DNA from: Rubellimicrobium rubrum
Lineage (GTDB): Bacteria > Pseudomonadota > Alphaproteobacteria > Rhodobacterales > Rhodobacteraceae
Direction of reading: 5' to 3'
Assembly (NCBI RefSeq): GCF_006152115.1
Contig: NZ_VDFU01000012.1
Coordinates: 1-64,000 of the forward strand
Length of the DNA stretch: 64,000 nt
Position numbers and translations under genes: made by a program. The notes under the pieces are model-generated. The model ran no database searches and was not told the origin of the DNA. It saw nothing but the letters and a program-made list of their open reading frames with translations. This document shows positions 25,447 through 35,394 of this stretch, piece after piece (the first letter of the stretch is position 1; each line of letters starts with the position of its first letter).

Positions 25447-25698
25447 TCAGAGCGCTGGATCCGTAGCGGCGCGATGGTTCATGATCTCGAGGAGCAGGAT
25501 CGGCATCTCGCTTTGCAGATCGCCGTCGAGGTTCCCGCGAAGGAAGATATCGCCGTCGCTCGTGACGGTCTGGCGGATCTCGCCACGGCTGAACGCATAA
25601 CTGGCACTACCTTGTTCCTGGCCGCTGCTGTGCTGGCCGGATGCCGTCGCTGAGCTCCTCCCCAAAAGCGCCCCCGTCACACCACAGTATCCGCCCAC
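25447..25698 (-). CDS. possible small protein, 83 aa
   Basis: The C-terminal 50 codons (GEIRQTVTSDGDIFLRGNLD, GDLQSEMPILLLEIMNHRAA) have high third-position G/C and look coding; the N-terminal part is Ser/Gly-rich. No good ribosome site at 25698, so the start is uncertain. No family recognised. Confidence 0.4.
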   Translation of the reverse strand: MGGYCGVTGALLGRSSATASGQHSSGQEQGSASYAFSRGEIRQTVTSDGDIFLRGNLDGDLQSEMPILLLEIMNHRAATDPAL

Positions 25699-25777
25699 CT
25701 GACGGTATAGCCTGAGGGAGAGCCGAGCTTACGGATGGCGAATCTGTTGAACCGGCGCCAGCAAGGAACGATGGGCG

Positions 25778-26500
25778 ATGATGCATATGACAGGCCCAAG
25801 CTCGATCAGGATCACCACCCTGAACCTGCGCCACGGCGGCTCAAGCCGAGTCCCGGCCATCGCGGACTGGCTGCTTGAGACCGAGAGCAACGTGATCGTC
25901 TGCACGGAGTTCCGGCAGGGAGCCTCCGGTGACCGACTGTCAGAGCGGTTGGCTCAGGCTGGCTACGTCCATCGCGTGGCGGCCAGCCAGGTGTCGGCTC
26001 TGAACACCGTGTGCATCTTTTCTCGCCACGCGGTTGAGGCCGTCCATGTGGATCTGCCGGCGAAGGAACAGCATCGCCTTGCCGCAATCCGCATTGGGCC
26101 TCTCACCGTGGCCGGCGTGTACTTCTCGCAGCTCAAAGCCAAGCTGCCGTTGTTCGAGTATCTGCTGGCGCGCCCCAAAGAACTCCTCGGCCCCGCCGTC
26201 CTAACCGGCGACTTCAACACCGGGCTGCATCACCTGGACGAGGACGGGGCCACCTTCTACTGCGCGAACGAGTTCCGCCGGCTGTCGCAGACCGGGTGGG
26301 TGGATGCGTGGCGCTTGATCAACGGGGACGCGCGGGACTTCTCGTGGCAGTCCAACGCCGGGAACGGCTTCCGCATTGACCATGCGTTCGTGACCTCTGA
26401 TCTGGCCCACCGCATTACCAGGGCCGTCTATGACCACAGCCCGCGTAGCGGTCTGACCGACCATGCAGCGTTGTCAGTTGATCTGTCGCATTTGGTCTAG
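25778..26500 (+). CDS. endonuclease/exonuclease/phosphatase (EEP) family protein
   Basis: 240 residues: ITTLNLRHGGSSR (first strand with catalytic Asn), VIVCTEFRQG (catalytic Glu), AVLTGDFNTGLHHLD (GDFN), IDHAFVTSDL and SGLTDHAALSVDL (final Asp-His pair). All EEP-superfamily (ExoIII/DNase I fold) motifs are present and the length fits the catalytic core alone. It would cleave phosphodiester bonds in DNA or another phosphoester. It lies 626 bases ahead of BREX, same strand; whether it serves defence is unknown. Confidence 0.85.
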   Translation: MMHMTGPSSIRITTLNLRHGGSSRVPAIADWLLETESNVIVCTEFRQGASGDRLSERLAQAGYVHRVAASQVSALNTVCIFSRHAVEAVHVDLPAKEQHRLAAIRIGPLTVAGVYFSQLKAKLPLFEYLLARPKELLGPAVLTGDFNTGLHHLDEDGATFYCANEFRRLSQTGWVDAWRLINGDARDFSWQSNAGNGFRIDHAFVTSDLAHRITRAVYDHSPRSGLTDHAALSVDLSHLV

Positions 26501-27126
26501 GACGCGGGCCAGCGAGTGAGCATGCTCCAAGCGACACCATGCACAAAGCTCCTTGGAGCTGCCGGCTCTTGGACTCGTCCGCTACACGGCTTGGGGGCAC
26601 GTCGTGAGCCAGTCTGTCTGGGCAGCGTGCGGTGATGTGCGGAAGCCCCTCTGAATGCGAATGGTTGTGGGCATGTTCCTCGTTGCCCTGGCACGCCGAC
26701 GGCAGCCCTAGCCTCGAGTGATACCGCTAGCACAACCGACCTTGCGCCCGGCGCCGCCAGACGCAAGCTCTGCAATGAACGAGCCGGATGCCTTAGTACC
26801 GGCTGAGAGGTGTATAAGGTGACTGGCTTGACTGACGTCTGCATCCATGCTCGCCGCGCTCAAACCTCTTGCCTAGAGGCATCAAGGTTCGCAGGGCCAG
26901 AGCTACTCTCTTTTCTGCCGCCTCCAGTGGCCAGCATCCTCCGTACAGCCGCTCGATCACTGCGCCGAGTCTCACTCAGGCCCGGAACCGAGACCAGAAC
27001 AACAGGTCGGTGCTTACGCAGCGTCTTTCCACAGAACAAGAACGACCGGGGCAACCCTCAACCTTACCGTCAGGCTGGCGCTCCTACCCACTGGGGCAGT
27101 GTCTCAACTTGGCCCCACTTCTGCCC
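26501..27126. other. long intergenic stretch ahead of BREX
   Basis: Frames on both strands lack a family match and have poor codon use. It must contain the BREX promoter near its right end, but no consensus boxes or strong ribosome site are visible before ATG 27127. It may hold decayed sequence. Confidence 0.4.
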
Positions 27127-27744
27127 ATGATTGCCCGCGTTGCCTCTTACAAGATGTCGTTCAGCACCGGCGGTCTGTTCGTGAATGAAAGCGTTGAACT
27201 GGCGGGGCTCCACATCACGGGTGAGAACTGGAGCCGAACCATCTTGAGAGCTTTGGAGCATGGTGCCACGAGTCTTCCTAAGGCGGCCTCCAACAGGCGC
27301 ACCCTTCGTGAGATCGGGAACCGGGTGTCGACATTGACCGACACTGAGCGGGAGTTCCTGGTCTGGGGGGCTGATCGCCCGGAGCGGGAAGCCCTACTCT
27401 GGCTCGCAACCTGCCGAGCTTATCGGTTCATCCGCGAATTCGCCATTGAGGTCATCCAGGATCGTTTCCTCTCGTACAGGCTGGAGCTGCCCCTTGAGGC
27501 CTTCGACCAGTTCTTCGAGGCCAAAGCCGAGTGGGACGAAGGCCTCGCCGGCCTGAGCGTGACGACTCGCGTCAAGCTTCGGCAGGTCCTGTTCCGGATC
27601 ATGCGCGAGGCCGGGATCCTGGACACCAGCGACCATATCCGCCCCGCCCTGCTCAGCCCCCGGCTCACCCAACTCATCGTCGCTCGCCGCCCCGAGGACC
27701 TGCTCTGCTTCCCCGGCCAGCGTTTGGAGACGGCTCTTTCATGA
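27127..27744 (+). CDS. brxA: BREX type I protein BrxA
   Basis: 205 residues (DUF1819 family): MIARVASYKMSFSTGGLFVN, ESVELAGLHITGENWSRT, then a helical core with EREALLWLATCRAYRFIREF and a C-terminal RPALLSPRLTQLIVA. First gene of a six-gene type I BREX operon; its stop overlaps brxB by 4 bases (ATGA). BrxA is a small DNA-binding protein needed for BREX phage exclusion in several hosts. Confidence 0.95.
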   Translation: MIARVASYKMSFSTGGLFVNESVELAGLHITGENWSRTILRALEHGATSLPKAASNRRTLREIGNRVSTLTDTEREFLVWGADRPEREALLWLATCRAYRFIREFAIEVIQDRFLSYRLELPLEAFDQFFEAKAEWDEGLAGLSVTTRVKLRQVLFRIMREAGILDTSDHIRPALLSPRLTQLIVARRPEDLLCFPGQRLETALS

Positions 27745-28343
27745 CGGCTACCTTTACGGCGAAGGACCGCTTCGCGCACCTGCTGCGGGTGATCTCGAGC
27801 GAGCGCTTCCTCACCAAGAAGGGCTTGGGCAACGAGGTTCCCTTCTTCATCTGCCCCTATGATCCGGCCGAGGCCTTCGACATGAGCCGGGACCTCCGCT
27901 CCCTCGTCAGGCAACTCGGCCAGTCGGGAGTGCGGGTCCTCGATGTCGACCTCTACGATCTCTCGCTGTCCCTGCTGGAGGAGCGCGGCATTCTCGACGA
28001 AGTGCTGGCCGTTGAGGCTGACTACTCCAAAGCCGAGATCAAGGAGCTCCTGCAAGGGGTTCTCGATCCTGCCGCCCATCTGGTTCCGAAGATCGGCGAG
28101 CTAATCGCCTCGACCCCACACGACGTGATCTTCCTGTCCGGCGTGGGCGAGGTCTACCCCTTCATCCGGTCGCACAACGTGCTGAACAATCTCCAGAGCA
28201 CGGCCAAGGACCGGCCCACGGTGATGTTCTTCCCGGGCCGCTACACCCATGCGCTGGCCACCGGCGCCTCGCTCGACCTCTTCGGGCTTCTTCACGACGA
28301 CAAGTATTACCGCGCTTTCAACATTCTGAACTACGAGGTTTGA
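27741..28343 (+). CDS. brxB: BREX type I protein BrxB
   Basis: 200 residues, DUF1788 family: LTKKGLGNEVPFFICPYDP, then DVDLYDLSLSLLEERGILDE, DVIFLSGVGEVYPFIRSHNV-LNNLQ and PTVMFFPGRY. Overlaps brxA by 4 bases and ends 5 bases before brxC, so the unit is tightly coupled. Role within the BREX complex is structural or adaptor-like; no catalytic motif visible. Confidence 0.95.
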   Translation: MTATFTAKDRFAHLLRVISSERFLTKKGLGNEVPFFICPYDPAEAFDMSRDLRSLVRQLGQSGVRVLDVDLYDLSLSLLEERGILDEVLAVEADYSKAEIKELLQGVLDPAAHLVPKIGELIASTPHDVIFLSGVGEVYPFIRSHNVLNNLQSTAKDRPTVMFFPGRYTHALATGASLDLFGLLHDDKYYRAFNILNYEV

Positions 28344-28348
28344 CGAGT

Positions 28349-31300
28349 ATGGCATTCGTGATGCGGGACATCTTCCTCAAGGCCGTGGATCGTCCGATCG
28401 ACGGGGTGATCAAGGCCGACGACGCGGCAAGCCTGCGCACCGAGCTCGAGGAGTACGTGATCACCCAAGAGATCGCGCAGCGGCTCGAGCAGTTCCTGGA
28501 GGCCTATAACAACTACAGCACCGCCAACGGCGTCTGGATCTCAGGCTTCTTCGGCTCGGGCAAGTCGCACCTCCTGAAGATGCTGGCCTACGTGCTCGAG
28601 AACCACGACATCAACGGAGTGCCAGCCTACGAGCTCTTCAAGGACAAGAAGGAGCTCGACGAGAACCCGATGCTTGCGGGCGCCCTGCGCAAGGCGATCT
28701 CGATCCCGTCCAAGAGCATCCTCTTCAACATCGACCAGAAGGCCGACGTCATCTCCAAGACCGAGGTGGACGCCCTGCTGTCGGTGTTCCAGAAGGTGTT
28801 CGACGAGATGTGCGGCTACTACGGCAAGCAGCCCCATATCGCCCAGTTTGAGCGTGACCTGGATGAGCGGGGCGTCCTTGAGGCGTTCAGAACCGCTTAC
28901 GCCAGCGTGGCTGGCAAGCCCTGGGAGCGCGGACGCGAACAGGCCCTCCTCGAGAGAGGCAACATCGCCAAAGCCTATGCCCAAGCTTCTGGGACGGCTG
29001 AGGCCGACGCGTCCGACATCCTCGGCCACTACCGCAAGGACCACCGTGTCTCGATCGAGGACTTCGCCACCACGGTGAAGCGGTGGATCGACCGGCAGGG
29101 GCCTAAGTTCCGGCTCAACTTCTTCGTGGACGAGGTCGGCCAGTACATCGCCGACAACACCAAGCTCATGACCAACCTCCAGACCATCGCGGAAAGCCTC
29201 AACACGCGGTGCAAGGGACAGGCCTGGGTGCTGGTCACCGCCCAGCAAGACATGTCCAAGATCATCGGGGACACAACAGGCCAGCAGCAGAACGACTTCT
29301 CCAAGATCCAGGCGCGCTTCGCCACACGCATGCCGCTCAACAGCGCCGATGTGGCAGAGGTCATCCAGCGCCGGCTGCTCGCCAAGACTGAGGAAGGTTC
29401 GGCCGTCCTCTCGAACTTGCATTCCCGGGAGGAACACAACCTCAAGACGCTCTTCAGCTTCGCGGATGGCTCGATCCGGCTGAAGAACTTCGAGGGCCAG
29501 GACCACTTCGTCCGCAGCTACCCCTTCCCGCCGTATCAGTACACGCTGTTCCAGATGGCGATCAGATCGCTCTCCGAGCACAACGCCTTTGAGGGCAAGC
29601 ACAGCTCGGTGGGCGAGCGGTCTATGTTGGGCGTGTTCCAGGAGGTGGCCAAGCGCCTGGCTGACATACCGGTCGGGGACATTGCCACCTTCGATCTGAT
29701 GTTCGAGGGGATCCGGTCGGCGCTGAAGTCCTCCGTCCAGCAGTCCATCCATATCGCCGAGCGCAACCTCGGTGACCCCTTCGCCGTGCGCGTCCTCAAG
29801 GCTCTGTTCCTTGTGAAGTACGTCAAGGAGTTCAAGCCCACGGTCCGCAATATCGGCATCCTGCTCCTGTCGGAGTTCAATGCCGATCAGATCGCGCAAC
29901 GCCGGAAGATTGAGGAGGCACTAGGTCTCCTCGAGCGCAGCAGCCTCATCCAGCGCAATGGCGAGGTCTACGAGTTCCTCACCAACGAGGAAGTGGACGT
30001 CCAGAACGAGATCAAGGCTCTCGACGTCGACCCCTCCGAGATCACCAAGGAGCTCGAGACGCTCGTCTTTGAGGAGACCATCCGCCACAAGCGGATCCGA
30101 TATACCGCGACGGGGAATGACTATCCCTTCAGCCGCAAGCTCGACGACCGGCTTCTCGGGCGGGAGTGGGAGCTCGCGGTCAATGTCATCAGCCCCTTTG
30201 ATGAGGCTGCGGCCGCACCGGAAGGGGTGCGTATGCAGACCATGAGCCGTGACGAGCTCGCGGTGGTCCTGCCCCAAGATGCGCTCTTCACCAAGGACCT
30301 GATCCTTTACAAGCAGACCGACAAGTTCGTGCGCCAAGCGCGGGCCGGCAGCCCTCAACCCGGTCGGGACCGCATCGTGGCCGAGAAAGGTGAGCAGAAC
30401 GCCCGCCGGCGCGCGGACCTCAAGGCGCGGCTCCACAAGCTGATGGCAGAGGCGCGCCTGTTTGTGCGGGGCGAGGACGTGGAGCTCGCGGGTGAGGACC
30501 CGCAGGAGCGCGTGGTGCGCGCCTTCCAGACGCTCGTCGATAAGGTCTATGTCAATTTGCCCATGCTCCGGGGCATTGGATACTCTGAGGCCGACATCTC
30601 TCGTGCGCTCAGCCCCTCAGCGGGGCTGTTCGGGCCGGAGGGCAGCGGGGTAACGGAAGCTGAGCAGGAGGTGTTGAACCACGCCCAGGCCCAGGCGCGC
30701 ATTGGTGTGCGGGTGACGGCAAAGGCCCTGCTCGAGAGGTTCGAGGCCAAGCCCTACGGGTGGCCACCAGTGGCGGTGCTCTGCGTGACAGCCGGCCTCC
30801 TGGGCCGGGGCAAGCTCAAGGCCCGCTCGGACAGCACGGTGATGGAGGGGGAGGCGCTCGCTCGGGCGCTGAAGAACTCTAACATGCTGGGCAACATCCT
30901 TCTCGCGCCGCAAGTCGAGTTCACGGCTTCGCAGATCCGCAAAGCCAAGGATCTCTTTCGCGAGGTCTTCGATGGGCCTCCCGAGGGCGGCGATGCGCGC
31001 GCGATTGGGGCGGAGTTCGCCGCGGCTTTCGAGAAGCTGCGGCAGGAGATCAATGCGCTCCGTGCGCAGCGGGCGACCTTCCCGTTCCTCGCCGCGCTCG
31101 ACCCTGTGGCGGAGACCGTGGAGGCGGTCGCGGGCAAGCCAGCCGCCTGGTACCTGACCGACCTGCCCCAGCACGAAGATCGGCTCCTCGACGCCAAGGA
31201 GCAGGTGCTCGATCCAGTCCGATCCTTCATGGCCGGATCCCAACGCGGGATCTACGAAGAGGTCAGCCGCTTCCTCAGAGACCAGGCCTCCAACTTCGCC

Positions 31301-31876
31301 TACGTGGGCACCACGGAGGCCGAGGCGATGCGCCGCGTAGTCGAGGACCTCGCCTCCTTCCGGGGCAATGCGATCCAGGGTCTCAAGGCGAAGCACTTCG
31401 ACCTGAAGTCTTCCATTGACCTGAAGCTCATCGAAGAGCGCAAGGTCGTGGAGGCCGCGCTGGCGGACAGTAGGGCCAAGCTCGAAGCTCTTCCGGAGTT
31501 CGAGCGCTTGAGCGAGGCACAACGCGCCAACCTCATCGCTCGGATCGACACGGCGGGAGCGGACCTCGGTCGCGTGAGCCTGATCGCCGAGTTGCGCGAG
31601 CGGGCCAGCTCCGTCCGGCAGCGGCTCTTTCCCGAACTCCTCGCCGAAGTTGAGCGGCTCAGCCGTCCGGTGGAACCACCGAGACCTCCGTCGGGCCCGG
31701 GGGAGCCACCTGCCCCGCCCCCGCCCCCGCCCCCCACCTTCGTTCACTGGAACACGATCCAGGTCGCGTCTCCCAAAGCCTACCTCGCGGAAGAGGCGGA
31801 CCTTGAGGTCTGGCTCGACGCGCTACGCAGGACCCTCCTGGCTGAGATCCAGCAGGGCAAGAGGATCATTGTCTGA
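28349..31876 (+). CDS. brxC: BREX type I ATPase BrxC (PglY)
   Basis: 1175 residues from ATG 28349 (a TTG three codons earlier is also possible). Walker A GFFGSGKSHLLKML (66-79), then FNIDQKAD, and NFFVDEVGQYIADNTKLMTN with the Walker B acidic pair, then VLVTAQQDMSKI. The rest is helical with long coiled parts and a Pro-rich stretch before the C-terminus (PPRPPSGPGEPPAPPPPPPP, about 1108-1130). BrxC is an AAA+ ATPase that organises the BREX methylation/exclusion complex. Stop and pglX start share one base (TGATG). Confidence 0.95.
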   Translation: MAFVMRDIFLKAVDRPIDGVIKADDAASLRTELEEYVITQEIAQRLEQFLEAYNNYSTANGVWISGFFGSGKSHLLKMLAYVLENHDINGVPAYELFKDKKELDENPMLAGALRKAISIPSKSILFNIDQKADVISKTEVDALLSVFQKVFDEMCGYYGKQPHIAQFERDLDERGVLEAFRTAYASVAGKPWERGREQALLERGNIAKAYAQASGTAEADASDILGHYRKDHRVSIEDFATTVKRWIDRQGPKFRLNFFVDEVGQYIADNTKLMTNLQTIAESLNTRCKGQAWVLVTAQQDMSKIIGDTTGQQQNDFSKIQARFATRMPLNSADVAEVIQRRLLAKTEEGSAVLSNLHSREEHNLKTLFSFADGSIRLKNFEGQDHFVRSYPFPPYQYTLFQMAIRSLSEHNAFEGKHSSVGERSMLGVFQEVAKRLADIPVGDIATFDLMFEGIRSALKSSVQQSIHIAERNLGDPFAVRVLKALFLVKYVKEFKPTVRNIGILLLSEFNADQIAQRRKIEEALGLLERSSLIQRNGEVYEFLTNEEVDVQNEIKALDVDPSEITKELETLVFEETIRHKRIRYTATGNDYPFSRKLDDRLLGREWELAVNVISPFDEAAAAPEGVRMQTMSRDELAVVLPQDALFTKDLILYKQTDKFVRQARAGSPQPGRDRIVAEKGEQNARRRADLKARLHKLMAEARLFVRGEDVELAGEDPQERVVRAFQTLVDKVYVNLPMLRGIGYSEADISRALSPSAGLFGPEGSGVTEAEQEVLNHAQAQARIGVRVTAKALLERFEAKPYGWPPVAVLCVTAGLLGRGKLKARSDSTVMEGEALARALKNSNMLGNILLAPQVEFTASQIRKAKDLFREVFDGPPEGGDARAIGAEFAAAFEKLRQEINALRAQRATFPFLAALDPVAETVEAVAGKPAAWYLTDLPQHEDRLLDAKEQVLDPVRSFMAGSQRGIYEEVSRFLRDQASNFAYVGTTEAEAMRRVVEDLASFRGNAIQGLKAKHFDLKSSIDLKLIEERKVVEAALADSRAKLEALPEFERLSEAQRANLIARIDTAGADLGRVSLIAELRERASSVRQRLFPELLAEVERLSRPVEPPRPPSGPGEPPAPPPPPPPTFVHWNTIQVASPKAYLAEEADLEVWLDALRRTLLAEIQQGKRIIV

Positions 31877-34800
31877 TGGATACCGGCAAGCTGAAGCGGG
31901 TCGCCCAAGAGGCCCGCACCCTTCTCATTGCCCAGGTCACGAGCAAACTCGGCCTGGTGCTGGCCGAGGGCTCGGCGGCCCGGCGCGAGGTGCCCGAGGC
32001 TGTGCGGGAGCTCGAGCGCGAGATCGCCCGCACCTCGCGCTCCGAGGTGATTGAGAAGGTCGCCTACACCTGGTTCAACCGCTTCACCGCGCTCCGCTTC
32101 ATGGACGCGAACGGCTACACCAACCTGCGTATCGTCACCCCAGCCGAAGGGCAGATGACGCCCGAGATCCTGTCGGACGCCAAGGCAGGCCACTTCGACG
32201 ACCTCGTCCCTGAGCCCACGCGGACCGCTGTGCAGGCGCTGCTCGACGGCCGCACCCCCTCTCGGGATGCGCAAGGCGAGGCTTACCGGCTCCTCCTTGT
32301 GGCCGCCTGCAACCACTGGCACGGCCCCATGCCGTTCCTGTTCGAGAAGATTGCCGACTACACCGAGCTCCTCATGCCCGAGGACCTCCTGTCGGAGTCC
32401 GGCATCCTCGCCCGCCTGCGCACGGCTATGACGGAGGCCGACTGCCAGGACGTCGAGGTGATCGGCTGGCTGTATCAGTTCTACATCTCGGAGAAGAAGG
32501 ACCAGGTCTTCGCGGCGATGAAGAAGAACGTGAAGATCACGGCCGAGAACATCCCGGCTGCCACGCAACTCTTCACGCCGCACTGGATCGTCCGCTACCT
32601 GGTGGAGAACTCGCTCGGGCGGCTCTGGCTGCTGAACCATCCCCAGTCACGGCTCGCGGAGCGCATGGACTACTACATCGCGCCCGAGGAGCCCGAGACG
32701 GACTTCCTGCGTGTGGAACGGCCCGAGGAGATCCGGATCTGCGACCCGGCCTGCGGGTCGGGGCACATGCTAACCTATGCCTTCGACCTCCTTTACGCGA
32801 TCTACGAGGAGGAAGGGCACGAGCCTTCCGAGATCCCGGGCCTGATCCTCACGCACAACCTCTTCGGCATCGAGATCGACGACCGTGCCGGGGCGCTGGC
32901 GGCCTTCGCGCTCGCCATGAAGGCGGCCCAAAAGCTCGGGCGGCGGCGGTTCCTGCGCATGAGCGCGCGCCCGCAGATCTGCGTCCTGGTGGACGTGGGC
33001 TTCACCGAGGCGGAGCTGCGCGACTACATGGCCGCGGTCGGTCGCGACCTCTTCACCGCAGATCTGCGCGAGACACTGGGGCAGTTCAGTCAGGCCAAGA
33101 ACTTCGGCTCGCTGATCGTGCCAAAGCTGAAGGACCCAGCCGAGATCGCGCAGGTGATCGCGAGCAAGGACCTCGGCAGCAATCTGTTCCTGCGGGACGT
33201 GCACAAGCGCGTACAAGCCGTGCTACGCATGGCTGAATTCCTGTCGACCAGGTACCACGTGGTGGTCGCGAACCCACCGTATATGGGCGCGCGCGGGATG
33301 AGTGAGAGGCTCGCTAACTGGCTCAAGGTTAGCTACGCCGACGCGAAGTCCGATCTGTTTTCAGCCTTTATCCTCCGCTGTGGCGAAATCGTAATGCCAA
33401 AGGGACATTATGGCCTCATGTCGCCGAATGTCTGGTTGTACATTTCGTCGTTCGAAAAACTTAGAGCCCTTCTGCTCGCAGAAAAGCGAGTTACCAACTT
33501 AGTTGAGCTTCCATTGTCTGGCTTTAAGGGCGCAACAGTTCAGATCTGCGCTTTCAACCTGGTTAACAGATCCGTCGGCAGTGATAAAGGCACCTATATT
33601 CGCCTCGTTGACTTTAAGGGCGGCGATGAAGAAATGTCCGAGTTCACACGTGAGGCCGTCAAGGGGAGAAACTGCCGCTGGCTTCACAGAGCATCCTCGA
33701 GCGATTTCATAAGCATTCCTGGCGTCCCGCTAGCATATTGGGTGTCCGACAATCAAAGAAAAGCATTCACGAAGTTCCCCTACCTAGGTAGTTGGGCACC
33801 AGTTAAGCAGGGCCTTGCCACCGCGAACAATGAGAAATTTGTCCGACGTTGGCACGAAGTCTCAACTGCAAGGACGGGGCTTGATTATCAAGACACAGCC
33901 CAGACGAAAGGCGGCACTCACAGGTGGTTCCCTTACAACAAGGGCGGCGATTATCGAAGGTGGTATGGTAATGCCGAAAATGTTGTTAACTGGGAGTCAG
34001 ACGGTCGCGATATCAGAAACTTTTGCGATGACACCGGATACATCCGGTCTCGCGCGCAAAACACAGAATACTACTTCAAAAAGGGAGTTACGTGGACCTT
34101 CATAAGTTCATCTAACTTTGGCGTGCGGATGTCGCCCAATGGGTATGTATTCGACGTCGCTGGAAGTTCGGCATTTCCAAGCAAAGCTTCCCCAGAGAAG
34201 CTCACGGCTTTTTTGGCTAGCAAGGTTGCTTGGGGCTTCCTGAAAATGCTGAACCCCACCATGAACTTCCAGGTAGGAAATATCGCCTCGCTACCGGTTG
34301 ATCCTGGGTTGTTAGCCAATATTCCTGAGGCCATATCCACAAACCTGATCACGCATTCTAAGTCCGACTGGGATGCCTTTGAGACCTCTTGGGACTTTAC
34401 GGCGCTCCCGCTCGTGGCCCCTGAGCACCGGGCCGAGACTCTGGAGGAGACTTGGGCCAACCTCCGCACCCATTGGCGCAGCATGACGGAGGAGATGCAG
34501 GGGCTCGAGGAGGAGAACAACCGCATCTTTATTGACGCCTATGGCCTTCAGGACGAGCTCACCCCTGAGGTGCCGCTCGAGGAGATCACGCTCACCTGCA
34601 ACCCGTCCTTCCGCTACGGAGCCAAGGTGGCGGAGGCGGAGCGCGAGGCGCGGCTCCTCGAGGACACTGTGCAGGAGTTCCTGCACTACGCCGTGGGCTG
34701 CATGTTCGGTCGCTACAGCCTCGACGCGCCGGGCCTGATCCTCGCCAACCAAGGCGAGCGTCTCGAGGACTACTTGGCCCGCGTGCCGCAGCCTTCGTTC

Positions 34801-35394
34801 ATGCCGGACCGTGACAACGTCATCCCGGTGCTCGAGGGCGACTGGTTCGCCGACGACATCACCGAGCGTTTCCGCAAGTTCCTGCGCGTGACCTTTGGCG
34901 AGGCGCGGTTCCAGGAGAACCTCGCCTTCATCGAGGCCGCGCTCGGCAAGGACGTCCGGCGCTGGTTCACCCGCGACCTCTTCGACTACCACGTGCGCCG
35001 CTACAAGAAGCGCCCGATCTACTGGATGGTCTCAAGCCCTAAGGGCAGCTTCAACGCGCTCATCTACATGCACCGATACCGGCCCGAGACGGCGTCGATC
35101 CTGCTCAACGACTACCTGCGCGAGCTCATCACCAAGCTCCAGGCCGAGCGCGGCCGGCTCGATAAACTCGCCGACGATCCTGGGGCCAGCCAGTCGCAGC
35201 GGACCAAGGCACTCAAGGAGGTGGGCCTGCTTGCCAAGCAGATCGACGAACTCACCGCTTGGGAGCGCGACGTGGTCTTCCCGCTCGCGCAGGCGCGGCT
35301 CGAGATCGACCTCGATGACGGGGTGAAAGCCAACTACCCAAAGTTCGGCGCTGCACTGAAGCCCATCAAGGGGCTGGAGGTCGTCGATGAGTGA
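31876..35394 (+). CDS. pglX: BREX type I adenine-specific DNA methyltransferase PglX
   Basis: 1172 residues. N6-adenine methyltransferase with motif I DPACGSGHMLTYAFDLL (about 291-307) and motif IV NPPYMGA (about 466-472). PglX methylates one strand of a 6-7 bp asymmetric site and so sets BREX specificity. The 33.3-34.4 kb part, just after motif IV, is visibly AT-richer with different codon use (GTTAGC, AATTTC, CAAAAC-type words), while both flanks are GC-rich. That segment lies where target recognition is expected, so it probably came by recombination. The frame is intact. Overlaps pglZ by 8 bases. Confidence 0.96.
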   Translation: MDTGKLKRVAQEARTLLIAQVTSKLGLVLAEGSAARREVPEAVRELEREIARTSRSEVIEKVAYTWFNRFTALRFMDANGYTNLRIVTPAEGQMTPEILSDAKAGHFDDLVPEPTRTAVQALLDGRTPSRDAQGEAYRLLLVAACNHWHGPMPFLFEKIADYTELLMPEDLLSESGILARLRTAMTEADCQDVEVIGWLYQFYISEKKDQVFAAMKKNVKITAENIPAATQLFTPHWIVRYLVENSLGRLWLLNHPQSRLAERMDYYIAPEEPETDFLRVERPEEIRICDPACGSGHMLTYAFDLLYAIYEEEGHEPSEIPGLILTHNLFGIEIDDRAGALAAFALAMKAAQKLGRRRFLRMSARPQICVLVDVGFTEAELRDYMAAVGRDLFTADLRETLGQFSQAKNFGSLIVPKLKDPAEIAQVIASKDLGSNLFLRDVHKRVQAVLRMAEFLSTRYHVVVANPPYMGARGMSERLANWLKVSYADAKSDLFSAFILRCGEIVMPKGHYGLMSPNVWLYISSFEKLRALLLAEKRVTNLVELPLSGFKGATVQICAFNLVNRSVGSDKGTYIRLVDFKGGDEEMSEFTREAVKGRNCRWLHRASSSDFISIPGVPLAYWVSDNQRKAFTKFPYLGSWAPVKQGLATANNEKFVRRWHEVSTARTGLDYQDTAQTKGGTHRWFPYNKGGDYRRWYGNAENVVNWESDGRDIRNFCDDTGYIRSRAQNTEYYFKKGVTWTFISSSNFGVRMSPNGYVFDVAGSSAFPSKASPEKLTAFLASKVAWGFLKMLNPTMNFQVGNIASLPVDPGLLANIPEAISTNLITHSKSDWDAFETSWDFTALPLVAPEHRAETLEETWANLRTHWRSMTEEMQGLEEENNRIFIDAYGLQDELTPEVPLEEITLTCNPSFRYGAKVAEAEREARLLEDTVQEFLHYAVGCMFGRYSLDAPGLILANQGERLEDYLARVPQPSFMPDRDNVIPVLEGDWFADDITERFRKFLRVTFGEARFQENLAFIEAALGKDVRRWFTRDLFDYHVRRYKKRPIYWMVSSPKGSFNALIYMHRYRPETASILLNDYLRELITKLQAERGRLDKLADDPGASQSQRTKALKEVGLLAKQIDELTAWERDVVFPLAQARLEIDLDDGVKANYPKFGAALKPIKGLEVVDE

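Noticed and set aside
28541-29899. 452-codon frame antisense to brxC
   Set aside because: No domain and Glu/Leu/Val-biased shadow text; brxC on the other strand is certain.
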